The notes under the pieces are model-generated. The model did not search any database, was not told where the DNA came from, and worked only from the letters and a program-made list of their open reading frames with translations. This document shows positions 46,467 to 56,737 of a stretch of DNA of 64,000 nt, piece by piece (the first letter of the stretch is position 1; every line of letters begins with the position of its first letter). The DNA is taken from NCBI GenBank assembly GCA_958450325.1, contig OY288253.1, positions 63,488,266-63,552,265 on the forward strand, given 5' to 3'. Origin of the DNA: Agrostemma githago (lineage: Eukaryota; Streptophyta; Magnoliopsida; Caryophyllales; Caryophyllaceae). Made by a program: the position numbers and the translations under genes.

Positions 46467-46547
46467 CTCGATAACGTCGTCGTCCGAATTATTTTCATTA
46501 TAGGGCAAATTCAAATCAAAAGGAAAACTATTTTCCGCGTTCGACAT
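46467..46547 (-). pseudogene. Probable orphan first coding exon of a MULE-type gene
   Basis: ATG at 46547, 27 codons (MSNAENSFPFDLNLPYNENN, then SDDDVIE), ending at a donor-like GAG/GTTAGT. FDLNLP with an acidic tail resembles N-termini of FAR1/MULE-type proteins. It lies inside the smaller MULE-like element, so it is best read as what is left of that element's transposase. It could instead be the missing 5' exon of the gene at 38466-41127, but that would need an intron of over 5 kb. Confidence 0.35.
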
Positions 46548-48381
46548 GTCCGGGTTAATCAACGAATAATCAAAAATTCAAAATATAAACGTTTTATTAA
46601 TTCGACGGTAAAGTGGTGTTGTTGTCCAAGTTGTAATTAGATAGAATGACGTTGATAAATAGTAGGGTAAATTAGGTTAATAAGTAGTTGAGTTAAATTA
46701 GGTTAGTAAATTTTAAAAAGGGCAAATCAGTAATTTACTCATAAATTATGGACGGCACTAAGTAAATAGACGGACGACGTTAAGTAGCCCCCAATTTTAA
46801 ACGTGTTTTATTAAAGAAATATTATCGGGTGTCGGATTCTGACAGTTTATAAAACTACGAATAAAATCCCATGTTAAGTTAGGAATTTTGATTTTCTCCA
46901 GAAACAAAAGTTGTAGTTAAGCTTTTAAAGTTTTCAACCTCACTGATCTTATATCGTTTTGATTTCTAATGATTTAATTATGAATTTTATAGTAAGACAT
47001 TGCAAATCTGAAAAATCTGTAAATTTGTAATTTATTACTTTTAATTACTTAAACTCCAATCTTTTGAGAAATAATTATGATTTTTACTTTCTTTGACTTT
47101 TAATCATTAGTTATACATTTATCTAATAAATATAATGTTTATGTCTCAAGGCCTAATATTAAATATTTTATATAACTCATATGTTAAACGATTTCTAATT
47201 ATAATAATACCTATTTTGGAAAGTTACTATTTGAAGAAAGTTTTTATCTTTGAAAAGTTACTATTTTGGCAATATTTAAGATATCTTCGGATAAAATACT
47301 TATAATGGTTTGAATGTGGAATAATGTTGGAAATGAGAAGTTACAGTATATAAGTCTAGGATATGTTGGTTGTTACCATCAGCTATATGGTCAGTGTATC
47401 TACGTCAGGGATACATTGATTGTAGAACTAGGTATCGTTTATGCTCATGAGTCATGCGCATGTACTTAGGCTAGGACCTCGCTGAACGCAGTCCTATTAT
47501 AGTTTGAGTTGTCTGGTGAGAGGGCTTAGGAGTCGCTTCGTGGGCACTGAGTTCCTTAACCAGTGAGGCTTAGGGGTCGCTTCGTGGGCACTAAGTTACA
47601 CTTTGGTGTTGTTTTGACATATCTCTAGTAGTGAAAGCTGTACTTATCATCGGTTTTATATTCCATTATTCGTTTTGACGCCGTCAGGCTGCTGAAATGT
47701 TTTCTGGTTTTGAATTTATTTTGATATATATAATGCTTTGAGTTTAATTTATTTTCATATATTATGCGTCTATTGCCTATATATTATGTAATATGGCTGG
47801 GAGAACTGCCTGAGTTGCTCCCCACTGAATTGTGGCTGTTATGTTTATAACATGACAGGTATTCTGTGTTCCGGGATTTGGTGTGCGCTAGCGAGTGACA
47901 TTGATCCTACTATGCTTTAATTATGTTTTTTATGGATTGTTAATCCCATTTGAAAGATTTTTATTTTTAGTTCTTTTGTAAAAAGTAGACTTTGTATTGA
48001 CTGATCGTTCTTTTTTCTAAAATATAGAACATCAGTGTGTTTTAATCTCAAATCTACAGTGTTTCTGCCATTGTATTGCGTTAGAATTTATAGGGGATTA
48101 CATTTCAGGCGAAGTCGGGTCTCTAGTAAAATCGAATTTCTCGAAAAAAAAAGACGGTTTTTTTTTTTTGTGAGAGAAGAGAAATTAATATTATATGTGG
48201 TGAGTGTGAGTGGGGTGTAAGTGAGTATATAATAACCACACAAAATAATAACATAATAACTGAACGGTTTGAAAAATTAAAAACCGCTTCATTAACGAGT
48301 TTCATTAACTAATCTAACTTCTAAAATTACAAAACATTAGTTAACTAATCTAATTAAGGCAAGGGCAAGATCGTCTTTTAC

Positions 48382-48424
48382 ATTAAAAAGCGCCAACGAC
48401 GTGGCTGAAATGCCGACGACGAAA
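48382..48424 (-). repeat. Right terminal inverted repeat of the MULE
   Basis: AAAAAGCGCCAACGACGTGG through GAAATGCCGACGACGAAA. Pairs with 34077-34121. Confidence 0.88.
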
Positions 48425-49333
48425 AACAGCACTCGGTTAATTATTTGCTCTTCACTACCCACTTTAATTGTAAACGGCGATGCTCAGAGTATAATAAGTA
48501 CTCCCCCATCCCACTAACATGTTACCACTTTCAAGATGAAAGAAGTACCATTCACAATTCCATATACTGGGATTAGCCAAGTAATAATGCACAAAACGTA
48601 CTCTTATGTTTTATATGGACAGTTAGTCACTCTTGTGACAAAATTATCCGTCGTCTCTTATAACAGGTCAAGATATAACCTTTTAGTTGGACAATGACAT
48701 AGCATCGTCATTTTTCATGTAGTTTGTTTTTGTCTTTTTTATCTAACAAATATTATTTGATCCGTTATAATAATATAACGAATTATCCAGCACAAACCAG
48801 AATTTGTGTTACACAAATAGGACAGAGAGGAGAGTATAATAACACAGAATGAAGTGCAATAACGTACGTACTCCGTTGATAATAAATTTAAAATGTGTAT
48901 AATAGAAAGGAATAAAGGGTGGAATAATAAGTATTTGAAATTGCAAGTGGAATAAAGAGGTCGGCAGAAGCGGATGAGGTGGAAAAGCAATAGGAGAAGA
49001 TGGGCAAAATGTCAAAGCATTGAGAGGCATCGAGTATATGCCCGACGTCCTCATTGCTCCACTTACTCCACTCCACTCCTTCAAATCCTAATCCAATCAG
49101 CTAACGCAAACGCAACCTAACTCCCTTTTGGGCATTGACATACATAGAGTAATACATTCATGACATTCCAAGTCAAGATGATAGGCCACTTTAATCCTAC
49201 CCGCCCTCACTTACTCCACCATTCAACTCAACTCAACTCATTGCTACTACAATTCTAGACTTCTACTCATGGATCCATCTTCCATTACAGGATGGATGGA
49301 TGGAGTAATTAATAATACCAACATAGTACTGTA
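48425..49333. other. Intergenic, 3' side of the WRKY gene
   Basis: No gene supported. A degenerate Stowaway-like start (CTCCCCCATCCCACTAAC) lies near 48502. The ORF at 48809-49084 has no recognisable domain. Confidence 0.5.
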
Positions 49334-50797
49334 TTATGTTAAACTGAGTTGCTGCTGCTGCTGCTGCTGCTGTTGCAAAGAAAACAACCAGCTGGGGACG
49401 GCCGAGTTGTAGTTATTATTGTTGTTGTTGTTGTTGTCTTTGTCGGTGGCGGCAGTAGTGGTAGGGGTAGTGGTAGGGGTGGAGGGGAAAAGTGGCATGC
49501 TTTGTTGCGAAGCAGAGATGGTGATTGGATGGGAGGAGTGGCGATGGTCTCCTTCGTAAGTCACCACCAGCATGGTCGGATCATCGGTGGCCCTCTCCAC
49601 GTGCTTCCTTGCCGGACATCCTCTTACAGTGCTACACTTGTAGTATCCCCTGTTTCATTCAACACACCATTTAATCAATCAATCTCACTCACATCCATAT
49701 AATTAATTAATTGATACCCAAGATGTTTTTACAAAGAAGAAGCGGGTCGGGTATGCAGGAATAGTTGGTTACCGTGGGTATGGAGATCCCTTGATGGGCT
49801 TTTGACCATACTTTCTCCATGAGTACTCATCCGCCGGAATATCAGCTACCTTTGAACTAATCGCCGCTACCCTTATTGTTTTCTTCACTCTTATTTTCCT
49901 GTTTTGACAAAATTGTACAACAGTGTGTATTCAGTATCACTCTTTTTTTAACTATTTAAGATCTACGAGTAATAAATAAATAAATCCCTTTTTTTATTGT
50001 CTGAATCTATTTGAGGATTTAAGAAATGATTACCAAAATGAGACAACAAGATTTGATATGAGTTGGGAGACAAATAATGATCGAAATGGAAATACATACC
50101 TACGCTTGGAGGAACAGTGGCAAGCAGTGGCAGTGGCAGATGTAGATCCGGAAAGTGTAGTGGAGAAATCATCAGAGGAATCAGCAGGGTGGTTATGACA
50201 CCTCTTCCTGTAGGAGGAAGAGGAGGAAGCGAGAGGAGGCTTCCCGGAGGATGAAGCAGGGGCAGCAAACACAGAAGACGGCCCAAACAGCCTACCGTTG
50301 GAGATGCTTCCCTCTGCGGTTATGGAAGACATGAAGGACGAGTTGGCCGACGACGATACGCTGAACGACGGCGCCTCCTTCTCCATGGTCGTCTTATTAC
50401 TGGTACTGGTAGGCCTGCTGAAATCTAGCGTCACCGGGAGTGGGATATGCTTATTATTATTATTATTATTATTATTATGCTCATCATTCCTACCTTTCAC
50501 AGCAGGCACCATAATACTACAACTCTGGTTTGGGTTTGGGCTTGGGCTTGGGCTTGGGTTTGGGTTTGGGGTTGGATGGTGGGGAGCGCGGCGGAAGCGA
50601 GCGTGTCCAGTGCGATTGATAGCGGAGATAAGGCGCTTGAAGTTGCCGACAGTCAACTCGGTGGCCTCTCGGAGTTGGGGTTCGTGGGGTTTGGAGGAGA
50701 GTACGCGGACCAGATGCTCCATGGATCTCACGCCCTCTTCCATCCACATCTCTTCCTCCTTCAATTTTCTGGTGTAACCAATTACCTCCATGCTCAT
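49334..50797 (-). CDS. WRKY transcription factor, group IId (three exons)
   Basis: Exons 49334-49649, 49773-49898 and 50100-50797 give 379 residues with consistent GT-AG junctions and phase. Exon 1 carries SMEHLVRVLSS, then LTVGNFKRLISAINRTGHARF, the calmodulin-binding type motif of group IId. It also carries SSFMSSITAEGSISNG and the zinc-cluster end CHCSSKRR. Exon 2 has RVKKTIRVAAISSKVADIP and EYSWRKYGQKPIKGSPYPR. Exon 3 completes the zinc finger (YYKCSTVRGCPARKHVERA, ending HRH; CX5CX23HXH). The intron after PR is the conserved WRKY-domain intron. The protein should enter the nucleus and bind W-boxes (TTGAC). Asn, Gln and PN/PS runs come from coding microsatellites. The C-terminal tail with poly-Q is less conserved. 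This is the only intact host gene seen. Confidence 0.96.
49350..49374 (-). repeat. CAG/CAA microsatellite coding poly-Gln in the WRKY tail
   Basis: (CTG)n on the plus strand, near the C-terminus (nine Gln, then LSLT). A TTG/ATT-type tract at about 49413-49437 codes the Asn run. Confidence 0.9.
50451..50478 (-). repeat. AAT microsatellite coding poly-Asn in WRKY exon 1
   Basis: Perfect (ATT)n on the plus strand giving a run of eight Asn. A GGCTTG/GGTTTG hexamer array at 50527-50573 codes the PNPSPSP stretch. Confidence 0.92.
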
Positions 50798-51040
50798 TTT
50801 TATTCAAGGGGGGGAGACTTTTGTGTAGTTTAGAGATTGGTTGGAGGGGATAATAAAGACTAATGTGTGTGAGAGAGAGAGAACGAGAAAACAAATGAAG
50901 AATTGAAGGAGAGATGGGAAGTGTGGGAAGGGAGATATAGGAGAGTAAAGTAAAGGAAGGCTGGGTTGGGGTGGGTTACCGGGAGCACAGGTTAACAATA
51001 ATAAGTCTTCTTTGTTGTTTTTTTTGGACATATAATAAGT
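50798..51040 (-). promoter_or_regulatory. Leader and proximal promoter of the WRKY gene
   Basis: A CT-rich leader (GAGAGAGAGAGA on plus, 50870-50882) and a weak TATA-like CCTATATCTCC at about 50934-50944 on the minus strand. Placement is by position only. Confidence 0.35.
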
Positions 51041-51862
51041 CTTCTTTGTGACGGGTATACGTTATAAGTTTATAATGAGTTAAATATAATCACGTAGGTG
51101 GAAAAAGACAAAACTCATGCGGTATCGACCAAGCACCATGTGTTTTGTCTAACAAATTTACGATGAATATATCCGTTACAAACGAGAATGGATAGGTTAA
51201 CAAAGAGCATCAATGTGCATGTGCTGTAAGGGGGAATGAGTGGTGGCCCATTTTTATTATTATTCGCGTTACAAGTCAAAATGTCAAATGGTTGAGAGAG
51301 AGAAAGAGTAGACTTTTCTTGGAGTACTCCCTCCCCATTAAACAAAGTTGACGGGTCAAGTGGGACTTTACCTTTGCCTTTGCCTTTGCCTTTGCCTCCA
51401 TCTCCACTCATTTCATTTGTTTTTTTGGTTGTTTTCTTTTGTCAAATAGGTTGAACCTTCCTTCAAATCTACACAATATTATCAAATCTTCATATGCTTG
51501 ATTGTCATATCTCTATTCGTTGACCAACCGCATCATAATAGAGTATTATTCTATTCTCCTCTTAATCTTTATTTCTCCAACAGATTGCTGGTTGTTATAT
51601 AAATATTACTCCTATAACGTTTTAATAACCCGATATATCTTATCTTAATTTACCTTAGGGGGTAAGATTTAGTTTTTGAACGATAGTTCTCATATTTAAA
51701 TTAATATTCCGTTAACGTGATTAAGTACGTTATTTGCTAAACCGAAAAAAATATTATTAATCTACGTTTTTGTAGGGATATATCTAACTAATTAAGTCAT
51801 GATCTCACATTTTATATGGAGATGACTTTACCACTATGGGTACACGCTTTATGCGCGAAATA

Positions 51863-51899
<37 letters not shown>

Positions 51900-52453
51900 C
51901 TACACCATTGTGTAAAAGATACTCCGTATTTGATACATTCAAGATATCTTAACCTAATGGGTAAGAGTTGGTATCATGGACAATAAGTGACAGGTTATAA
52001 TCGTCTTCTCCTATATTGTAATGAGATTAAACGCATACTTATTTCATTGTGATAAATTACCAAAATTACCCTCTATACATTAAAATTTTATATAAATTAC
52101 CAAAATTACCCTCTATATATTTAAATTATTTTAGGCCATGATTTGGACATAGATAATCTATTTCCAATTTCTTTAATAATGAAGACAAAGGGTATCAAAT
52201 GCGAAGGACCTACCACTCTAGGAGGCTATAATTAATGATATTTGAAGAAGGGAGGGATAGTCAACTATGTTTGCCACATTTTAATCCGTCAGATGGTAGC
52301 AAGACAATCGAACGGCTGTGTGGGTATGTACCAAGTCAAACAATTGGGGTGATGGAAAAGCAATGACTCCACGAGTGCACCAAATTGAGTTCCTCTCTAT
52401 TACTCGTACTGTACAATTTACTTCAAACTCAAATATGTCTGCCTTGTTATATA
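51041..52453. other. Intergenic region upstream of the WRKY gene
   Basis: W-box cores TTGACC lie at 51354-51359 (minus) and 51520-51525 (plus), which could allow WRKY auto- or cross-regulation (inference). A TTTGCC microsatellite sits at about 51371-51397 and a TA/TG tract at 51866-51893. No gene. Confidence 0.4.
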
Positions 52454-52697
52454 CTCCCTCCGTCTTAGTTTAACCTTTACTTTTTACTTTTTGATAAGTA
52501 AATATTATTTTTTCTTTCAGTATCTTAAATTTTGTCTATAAAGCACATGTGAACTGTCTATTGGGACGGGTACTTTTTTTTTTTGTTCAACGAAGCGCGC
52601 ACTTATAATCACATTACAATATAGGGGAGAGGGGATTCGAACCTGGGACCTATAGTCCACGGTACCTTAGGCCAAGACATCTTCGATACGGACGGAG
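52454..52697. mobile_element. Stowaway-like MITE carrying a SINE
   Basis: CTCCCTCCGTCTTAG start, ATACGGACGGAG end, TA flanks. The middle is a SINE-like insert (52571-52690). Confidence 0.65.
52571..52690 (-). mobile_element. tRNA-derived SINE
   Basis: On the minus strand: A-box-like TGGCCTAAGGT (about 52664-52674), B box GGTTCGAATCC (52633-52643), then about 50 bp and an A tail (T run 52574-52584 on plus). This arrangement is a pol III promoter followed by a tail. Confidence 0.7.
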
Positions 52698-53770
52698 TAC
52701 TTTTATATTTCGTATGAATGTTATCAAGCACCCCATATAAAATTGTCAATTAGACGGATAAAATACGTTTAGAACTTCGATAAACTTTTTGGACGATATT
52801 TATAATTTAAGAAAATATTTAATGTAATTTCTAATAATAACATAAATGATAATCACGTGACATTTTTATTGAAATGTTTTAATGAGTATATTAAAATTAA
52901 CAAACTTTTACGGAGTATAATTTTTAATAATATGTAAATAAAAATATGAACAATACAAATTGTATATTGTCAAGGGTGAAAAATCAAATGTAAAAAAACT
53001 AGCTGAGAGAGAGGGAGTATAATAAAACTAAGAACGGGTTATATCATACACCGTCCACACCGATATTACAATGTTCTACACATATTTTTCGTCTTTATCC
53101 ATTCAGTTTCGCTCTTTCCCAATTCCGTTTGAAAGAAAAGCAAAAAGTAAACTAAAATAAGACTACTCCTATGATCCTCAACCGACCCTTGCTCCCACCC
53201 TTACTTGGCACCCCGCTCACCACGAGTCCACGAGTACGGAGTACACCGCGAGTGTCGACGACCCATTCCCACCACTAGAGGTGATTATGGGTCGGGACAG
53301 TGCAGGTTTGGGTCGGACCTAAACAATAAATATAGCCCATATGTTAAGGTTGGTTCAAAAGAGCGAGTTTATATTGTTAGCCTGAGCCCGACCCTAGCGG
53401 ACTAAAATGGACATTTTGGGCCCAAAAGTGTTTTTCGAGCCCTAAAAATAAAGGCACCCGTAGGAGATAAATATTTTAGTATTGTCGTTAAGTAATTGTG
53501 ACTAATGTCCTTTGTTTATAAATTTTGTAATTCTGTTAAAAATTAATGACAAACGACAATGCCAACATATGCATGTCTCTCTAAAATTATACAACGAATA
53601 ACCAAACAAACGTACACATCAACACGTGGACATATTACATATTGGGTATTGGTTATGAATAATCACGTACATATTACGAAGATATCGGTCATAAATATGA
53701 ATAAGTATAAATGAATTTTTAAAGAGAATTTTATAAAGTTATGTAGAATCAGCGTTCTATAAACATTGTG
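52698..53770. other. AT-rich intergenic stretch
   Basis: No gene. 53273-53430 has GGTGATTATGGGTCGGGACAG and GAGCCCGACCCT-like repeats in both orientations, resembling subterminal parts of hAT MITEs, but no clear ends were found. Confidence 0.4.
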
Positions 53771-53971
53771 TGTTTTGATTATGTCAAAGATATAATTGTC
53801 ATAGATATTACTTAGTTTATGTCTCAGCTGTGAAGGATGAATGGAGATCAAAGGAAAGGACTAAACAAGACTCAAGACGAAGCTTAAGGACATAAGGATC
53901 TTAATGTAAAGGGGATAATGCAACTATATAAAGTAAGATTAATATAACCTCAACAAAGGTTGAGTTAACCT

Positions 53972-54765
53972 CAGGGCCGGTCCTGACATTTCGGCGGCCT
54001 AGTGCGAAAGTTGAAACGGTGGCCCTTTTACGCTTCGCCTCGTATTTCATGCACTTTAAGCTAACACCACAATTGGCAAAAAAATCAAATATTATATAAA
54101 TATATACAATTTTTTATACCTTTAATAAGATACAATGTACAGAATATATACTCGTACTAAGAAATTTGAATAAGCGACACGTGTCTCTGTCCTTGTCTTT
54201 ATAAAATATCCTAACAAAAATTAATTAAATTATTTTCGTTATTAAGCAAAAGGTTACGACATTTTATTCAGTAGGGATCTAAGATGCATATTATCATACA
54301 TAAACTTATCATTTATGAAATATTACAAATTTCGTGTAAATTTCCAATAGCTAATTAAATTTGTTAATATCGTCCACCTAATTCATGAACATTGAACATT
54401 GGACATTTTATTATTTGATTTAACGATATATTTCAAAATTCAATTTGATCAAAACAAAATGTGAGTTTATTTAAAAAAATAGATGTGACGGGTCATGGAA
54501 ATAAATGTACGATTGTATTCCCTAAACTATGTTACAATAAAATTTGCTTTAATATACAAAATGCTATAGTGGAGAATTGAACCCATGACCTAACAAATAA
54601 AATAATCTTTTAAGGTCACACCTACCACTACTCCACTGCACTATATTTGTTCATACTTTTCATTCAAATTAAATAAACAAACTTAACTATAATAGCAATT
54701 TTGGGCCCTAAAAACCTTGGGCCCAGTGCGGCCGCGCGGGCTGCACTGCCCCAGGGCCGGCCCTG
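53972..54765. mobile_element. Non-autonomous hAT element with perfect 8-bp target duplication
   Basis: Flanked by GTTAACCT at 53964-53971 and 54766-54773. Ends CAGGGCCGGTCCTG and CAGGGCCGGCCCTG. 794 bp without transposase. Inside, the minus strand has TAGTGGTAGGTG and GGGTTCAATTC (54575-54640), which look like A and B boxes of a tRNA-derived sequence. Confidence 0.92.
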
Positions 54766-55381
54766 GTTAACCTTATGTCTATATGCGATAAACACGTGCC
54801 AAAATCTATCAAAATATTTATATTTGATTTTAAAAGTAAAAATTCTTTTAAAGATGTAAAGGATCTGGAATGTTGGTTATTATAATATGCTATAAGGAAA
54901 CTAAATATTGAGTGAATAAATGACTCCATAAATAAATGATTCTTAAGAATATCTTATCTTTATAAGATATGAAGAAATCATTAAACTATGAGAACTTTAT
55001 TTGATTGATATCCTTCTTAGTATATTTCACCAACCATATCTTTTTACTTTAAGGAAATGATTGATCTTAACAAATTATCTTATTCCTTTTAAAGGATTTT
55101 TCTCATCTATATATATTTGTGTGCTCACTCACACCAAGACTACGACCAATACACATATTTCTCATTTTGCAAAAACTCACCACATTTCTAATCAAAAAGA
55201 CATTTTTGCAAAAAGGTTTTGAAAAGGGTCTTGCCTAATAAATCGTGTCTTATTGTTTATATTATTCAAAGTCATATAGTTGCATTATTCTCTCTAGACA
55301 ATTAAAGTGTATCCTAGCTAGAGAAATATTGTAAACTTGAGTCGAGTAAAGTATACGAGTAGAGTAGTGGTTTACTCAATC

Positions 55382-55572
55382 GAACGACATATATCGTTCA
55401 CGCCTTGAACGCTTCACATCGTTCAAACTCTAAGGGTCTCACATCCCTCACACCGAAGGCTTTACATCCTTCACAATCATGGGCTTAACATCCCACAAAT
55501 CGAGAGCTTAATATCTCTAAAAAACGAGTGCTTCACAACACTCACACCATCACGATTAGAGTTAATTGTGAT
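55382..55572 (+). repeat. Array of mini-hairpins with changing stems and a constant loop
   Basis: Consecutive units: stems at 55382-55387/55394-55399 (GAACGA), 55405-55411/55420-55426 (TTGAACG), 55433-55436/55445-55448 (AGGG), 55455-55459/55468-55472 (GAAGG), 55480-55483/55492-55495 (TGGG), 55503-55506/55515-55518 (AGAG) and 55526-55530/55539-55543 (GAGTG). A last weaker one is at 55549-55553/55568-55572 (ATCAC). In units 2-7 the loop is exactly 8 nt: CTTCACAT, TCTCACAT, CTTTACAT, CTTAACAT, CTTAATAT and CTTCACAA. All stems are perfect. Confidence 0.9.
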
Positions 55573-55760
55573 AGTCTTTATAGGTAATCCGGAGAAGGTA
55601 CTATTATAAATAAAAGACACCTGGTGGACGTAGGATTTTCAATTGGGCCGAACCACGTTAAAATTGTTCGTGTTATTTACTTTACGCATTTTAATTATCT
55701 TTGCTATTTCCTACACTTATACTTTTTAGTAGTATGTGTAATAGCAAACAAAATTGCGAT

Positions 55761-56121
55761 TTCATTTAATTAGCCGTACCAATTACATAATATTACACTA
55801 CATCTTTCATAATAAGACAAGGTGATACTCTATTAACCCCCCCCCCCTCCCCCCCGACAGTATTACATAAGGTCGCTAGATTCTACAAGTTATCACTAAC
55901 TTAAGTAACCTTAAGAGTCCGTTTGGATAAAGAAAAATGGAGGGAAAGGGAGGAGAGAGAAAGGGAGAGATACATTTTCCATTCTTTGAATACAATTTAG
56001 GGAAAAAAGGAAATGAGGGGGAAAGAAATAGAGGGAATGAGTTTCTTCATTTTAGACAAAAATGAAATCTTACCAAAGTTAACAAGATATGAAGGGAAAA
56101 TGATACTCCTTTCATATAACA
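55761..56121. other. Gene-free stretch with a C homopolymer
   Basis: C-rich run at 55840-55857. No gene or clear element otherwise. 55925-56080 is purine-rich. Confidence 0.5.
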
Positions 56122-56351
56122 CTAGTGTGATACCTGTGAAAAAAATTCACGGGTTGCCCACTTGTATTGATATTGAAGAAGGAATGAAATAAAGATTTAT
56201 TTTGGATTATTTGTCGGAGTTTGAATGTTAGTTTATGTGTTAATAGGTGGACAAAAGTATGAACAACATAGAGTCATAGAGTACGTTGAAATGTTTGTAT
56301 AAGTAATCAATTGTCCACCGATGAATATAGTTATACTAAAGAAGAGATTGT
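56122..56351 (-). mobile_element. Helitron-like 3' terminus
   Basis: On the minus strand a hairpin CCCGTGAA/TTCACAGG precedes TATCACACTAG ending at 56122, followed by T. The 5' end is uncertain; TCTCTTCTTTAG near 56351 preceded by A is one candidate. Confidence 0.45.
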
Positions 56352-56390
56352 ACAGATAATAAACTCTCGTAAGCTTGACAATGTCATATA

Positions 56391-56588
56391 CTCCCTCCGG
56401 GATGCTACGTTCTTCCCCTTTCTTTTTCTGCTTGAGAGGAACATTTAGTGTCTTAGAAAAGAAAGAAGATGGTATATAAATATGAGGGCAAATGTGACTG
56501 CATACGGGAAGCCTAAAAAGGACAAAGGGAAGAAGATCAAACTCCGCCCCAAACGTAAGTAGAGAACATCACATGAGCTCGGAGGTAG
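56391..56588. mobile_element. Stowaway-like MITE
   Basis: CTCCCTCCGGGATGCTACGT start and the inverted ACATGAGCTCGGAGGTAG end, flanked by TA. 198 bp. Confidence 0.7.
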
Positions 56589-56737
56589 TAAGTTGGTTTA
56601 ATATCATTGTATCCTTGTTCAATTTTTTATTTTGGATCATAGATATTTACAATTGTTCGGTTTACATGGGTTTCCACTGAAGTAGACACGATTTTAAAAA
56701 TGCAAAATACAAATTGATTGTCTAACCCAAAAGAGGG

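Larger units (their letters stand above)
43548..46792. mobile_element. Smaller MULE-like element inside the LTR
   Basis: Imperfect inverted ends of about 45 bp share CGTCGTCC, TTTACTTAG and CGTCC blocks (43548-43590 and 46745-46792). Flanks AATTTTAAC (43539-43547) and AATTTTAAA (46793-46801) form a 9-bp duplication with one mismatch. It contains a Helitron, MITEs, a minisatellite and a short coding exon, and lacks a transposase catalytic domain. Confidence 0.65.
41865..48102 (+). mobile_element. Chromovirus-like (Tekay/Del type) solo LTR, itself interrupted
   Basis: Starts TGTAACACCCCTAATTTTT and ends GGGGATTACA, which is how Tekay/Del LTRs start and end. 47450-47900 has the GCTTAGGAGTCGCTTCGTGG repeat and a TTGCTCCCCACTGAATTG block, the usual style of these LTRs. 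Without the insert at 43548-46792 it is about 3 kb, a fitting length. No PBS, no internal genes, and I find no matching 5-bp flanks, so it is either old or one boundary is off. Confidence 0.6.
34077..48424. mobile_element. Large MULE with PMD gene and transposase-OTU gene
   Basis: Terminal inverted repeats at 34077-34121 and 48382-48424 enclose a plant-mobile-domain gene (+) converging on a MULE transposase gene (-). Subtracting the later 6.2-kb LTR insertion (41865-48102) leaves about 8.1 kb, a normal size for an autonomous MULE. A possible duplication TTAATTAT lies a little outside (34027-34034 and 48437-48444), so the exact ends are not certain. Both genes are broken. Confidence 0.78.
53771..55760 (+). 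mobile_element. Probable copia-type solo LTR interrupted by a hAT element
   Basis: Start TGTTTTGATTATGTCAAAG, TATA-like CTATATATATTTG at about 55110-55122, and near the end GTGGACGTAGG and GCCGAACCACGTTAAA, blocks typical of the U5 end of plant copia LTRs. No PBS follows and no target duplication was found. The outer ends are approximate. Without the hAT insert it is about 1.2 kb. Confidence 0.45.

Noticed and set aside
48809..49084. 91-codon ORF downstream of the WRKY gene
   Set aside because: Low-complexity, hydrophobic, no domain, lies in expected 3' flank.
51115..51411. 98-codon ORF upstream of the WRKY gene
   Set aside because: Begins in a TTTGCC microsatellite (GKGKGKGK) and has no recognisable domain. 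Probably chance.
52620..52680. Possible tRNA gene from the GGTTCGAATCC box
   Set aside because: No full cloverleaf and an A tail follows, so it is a SINE rather than a tRNA gene.
55382..55572. CRISPR-like or tRNA-array reading of the mini-hairpin array
   Set aside because: The stems differ in every unit and there are no spacers or cloverleaf elements. The constant part is the loop.
55840..55857. C homopolymer as a functional site
   Set aside because: Single short run, likely slippage or sequencing noise; no associated structure.
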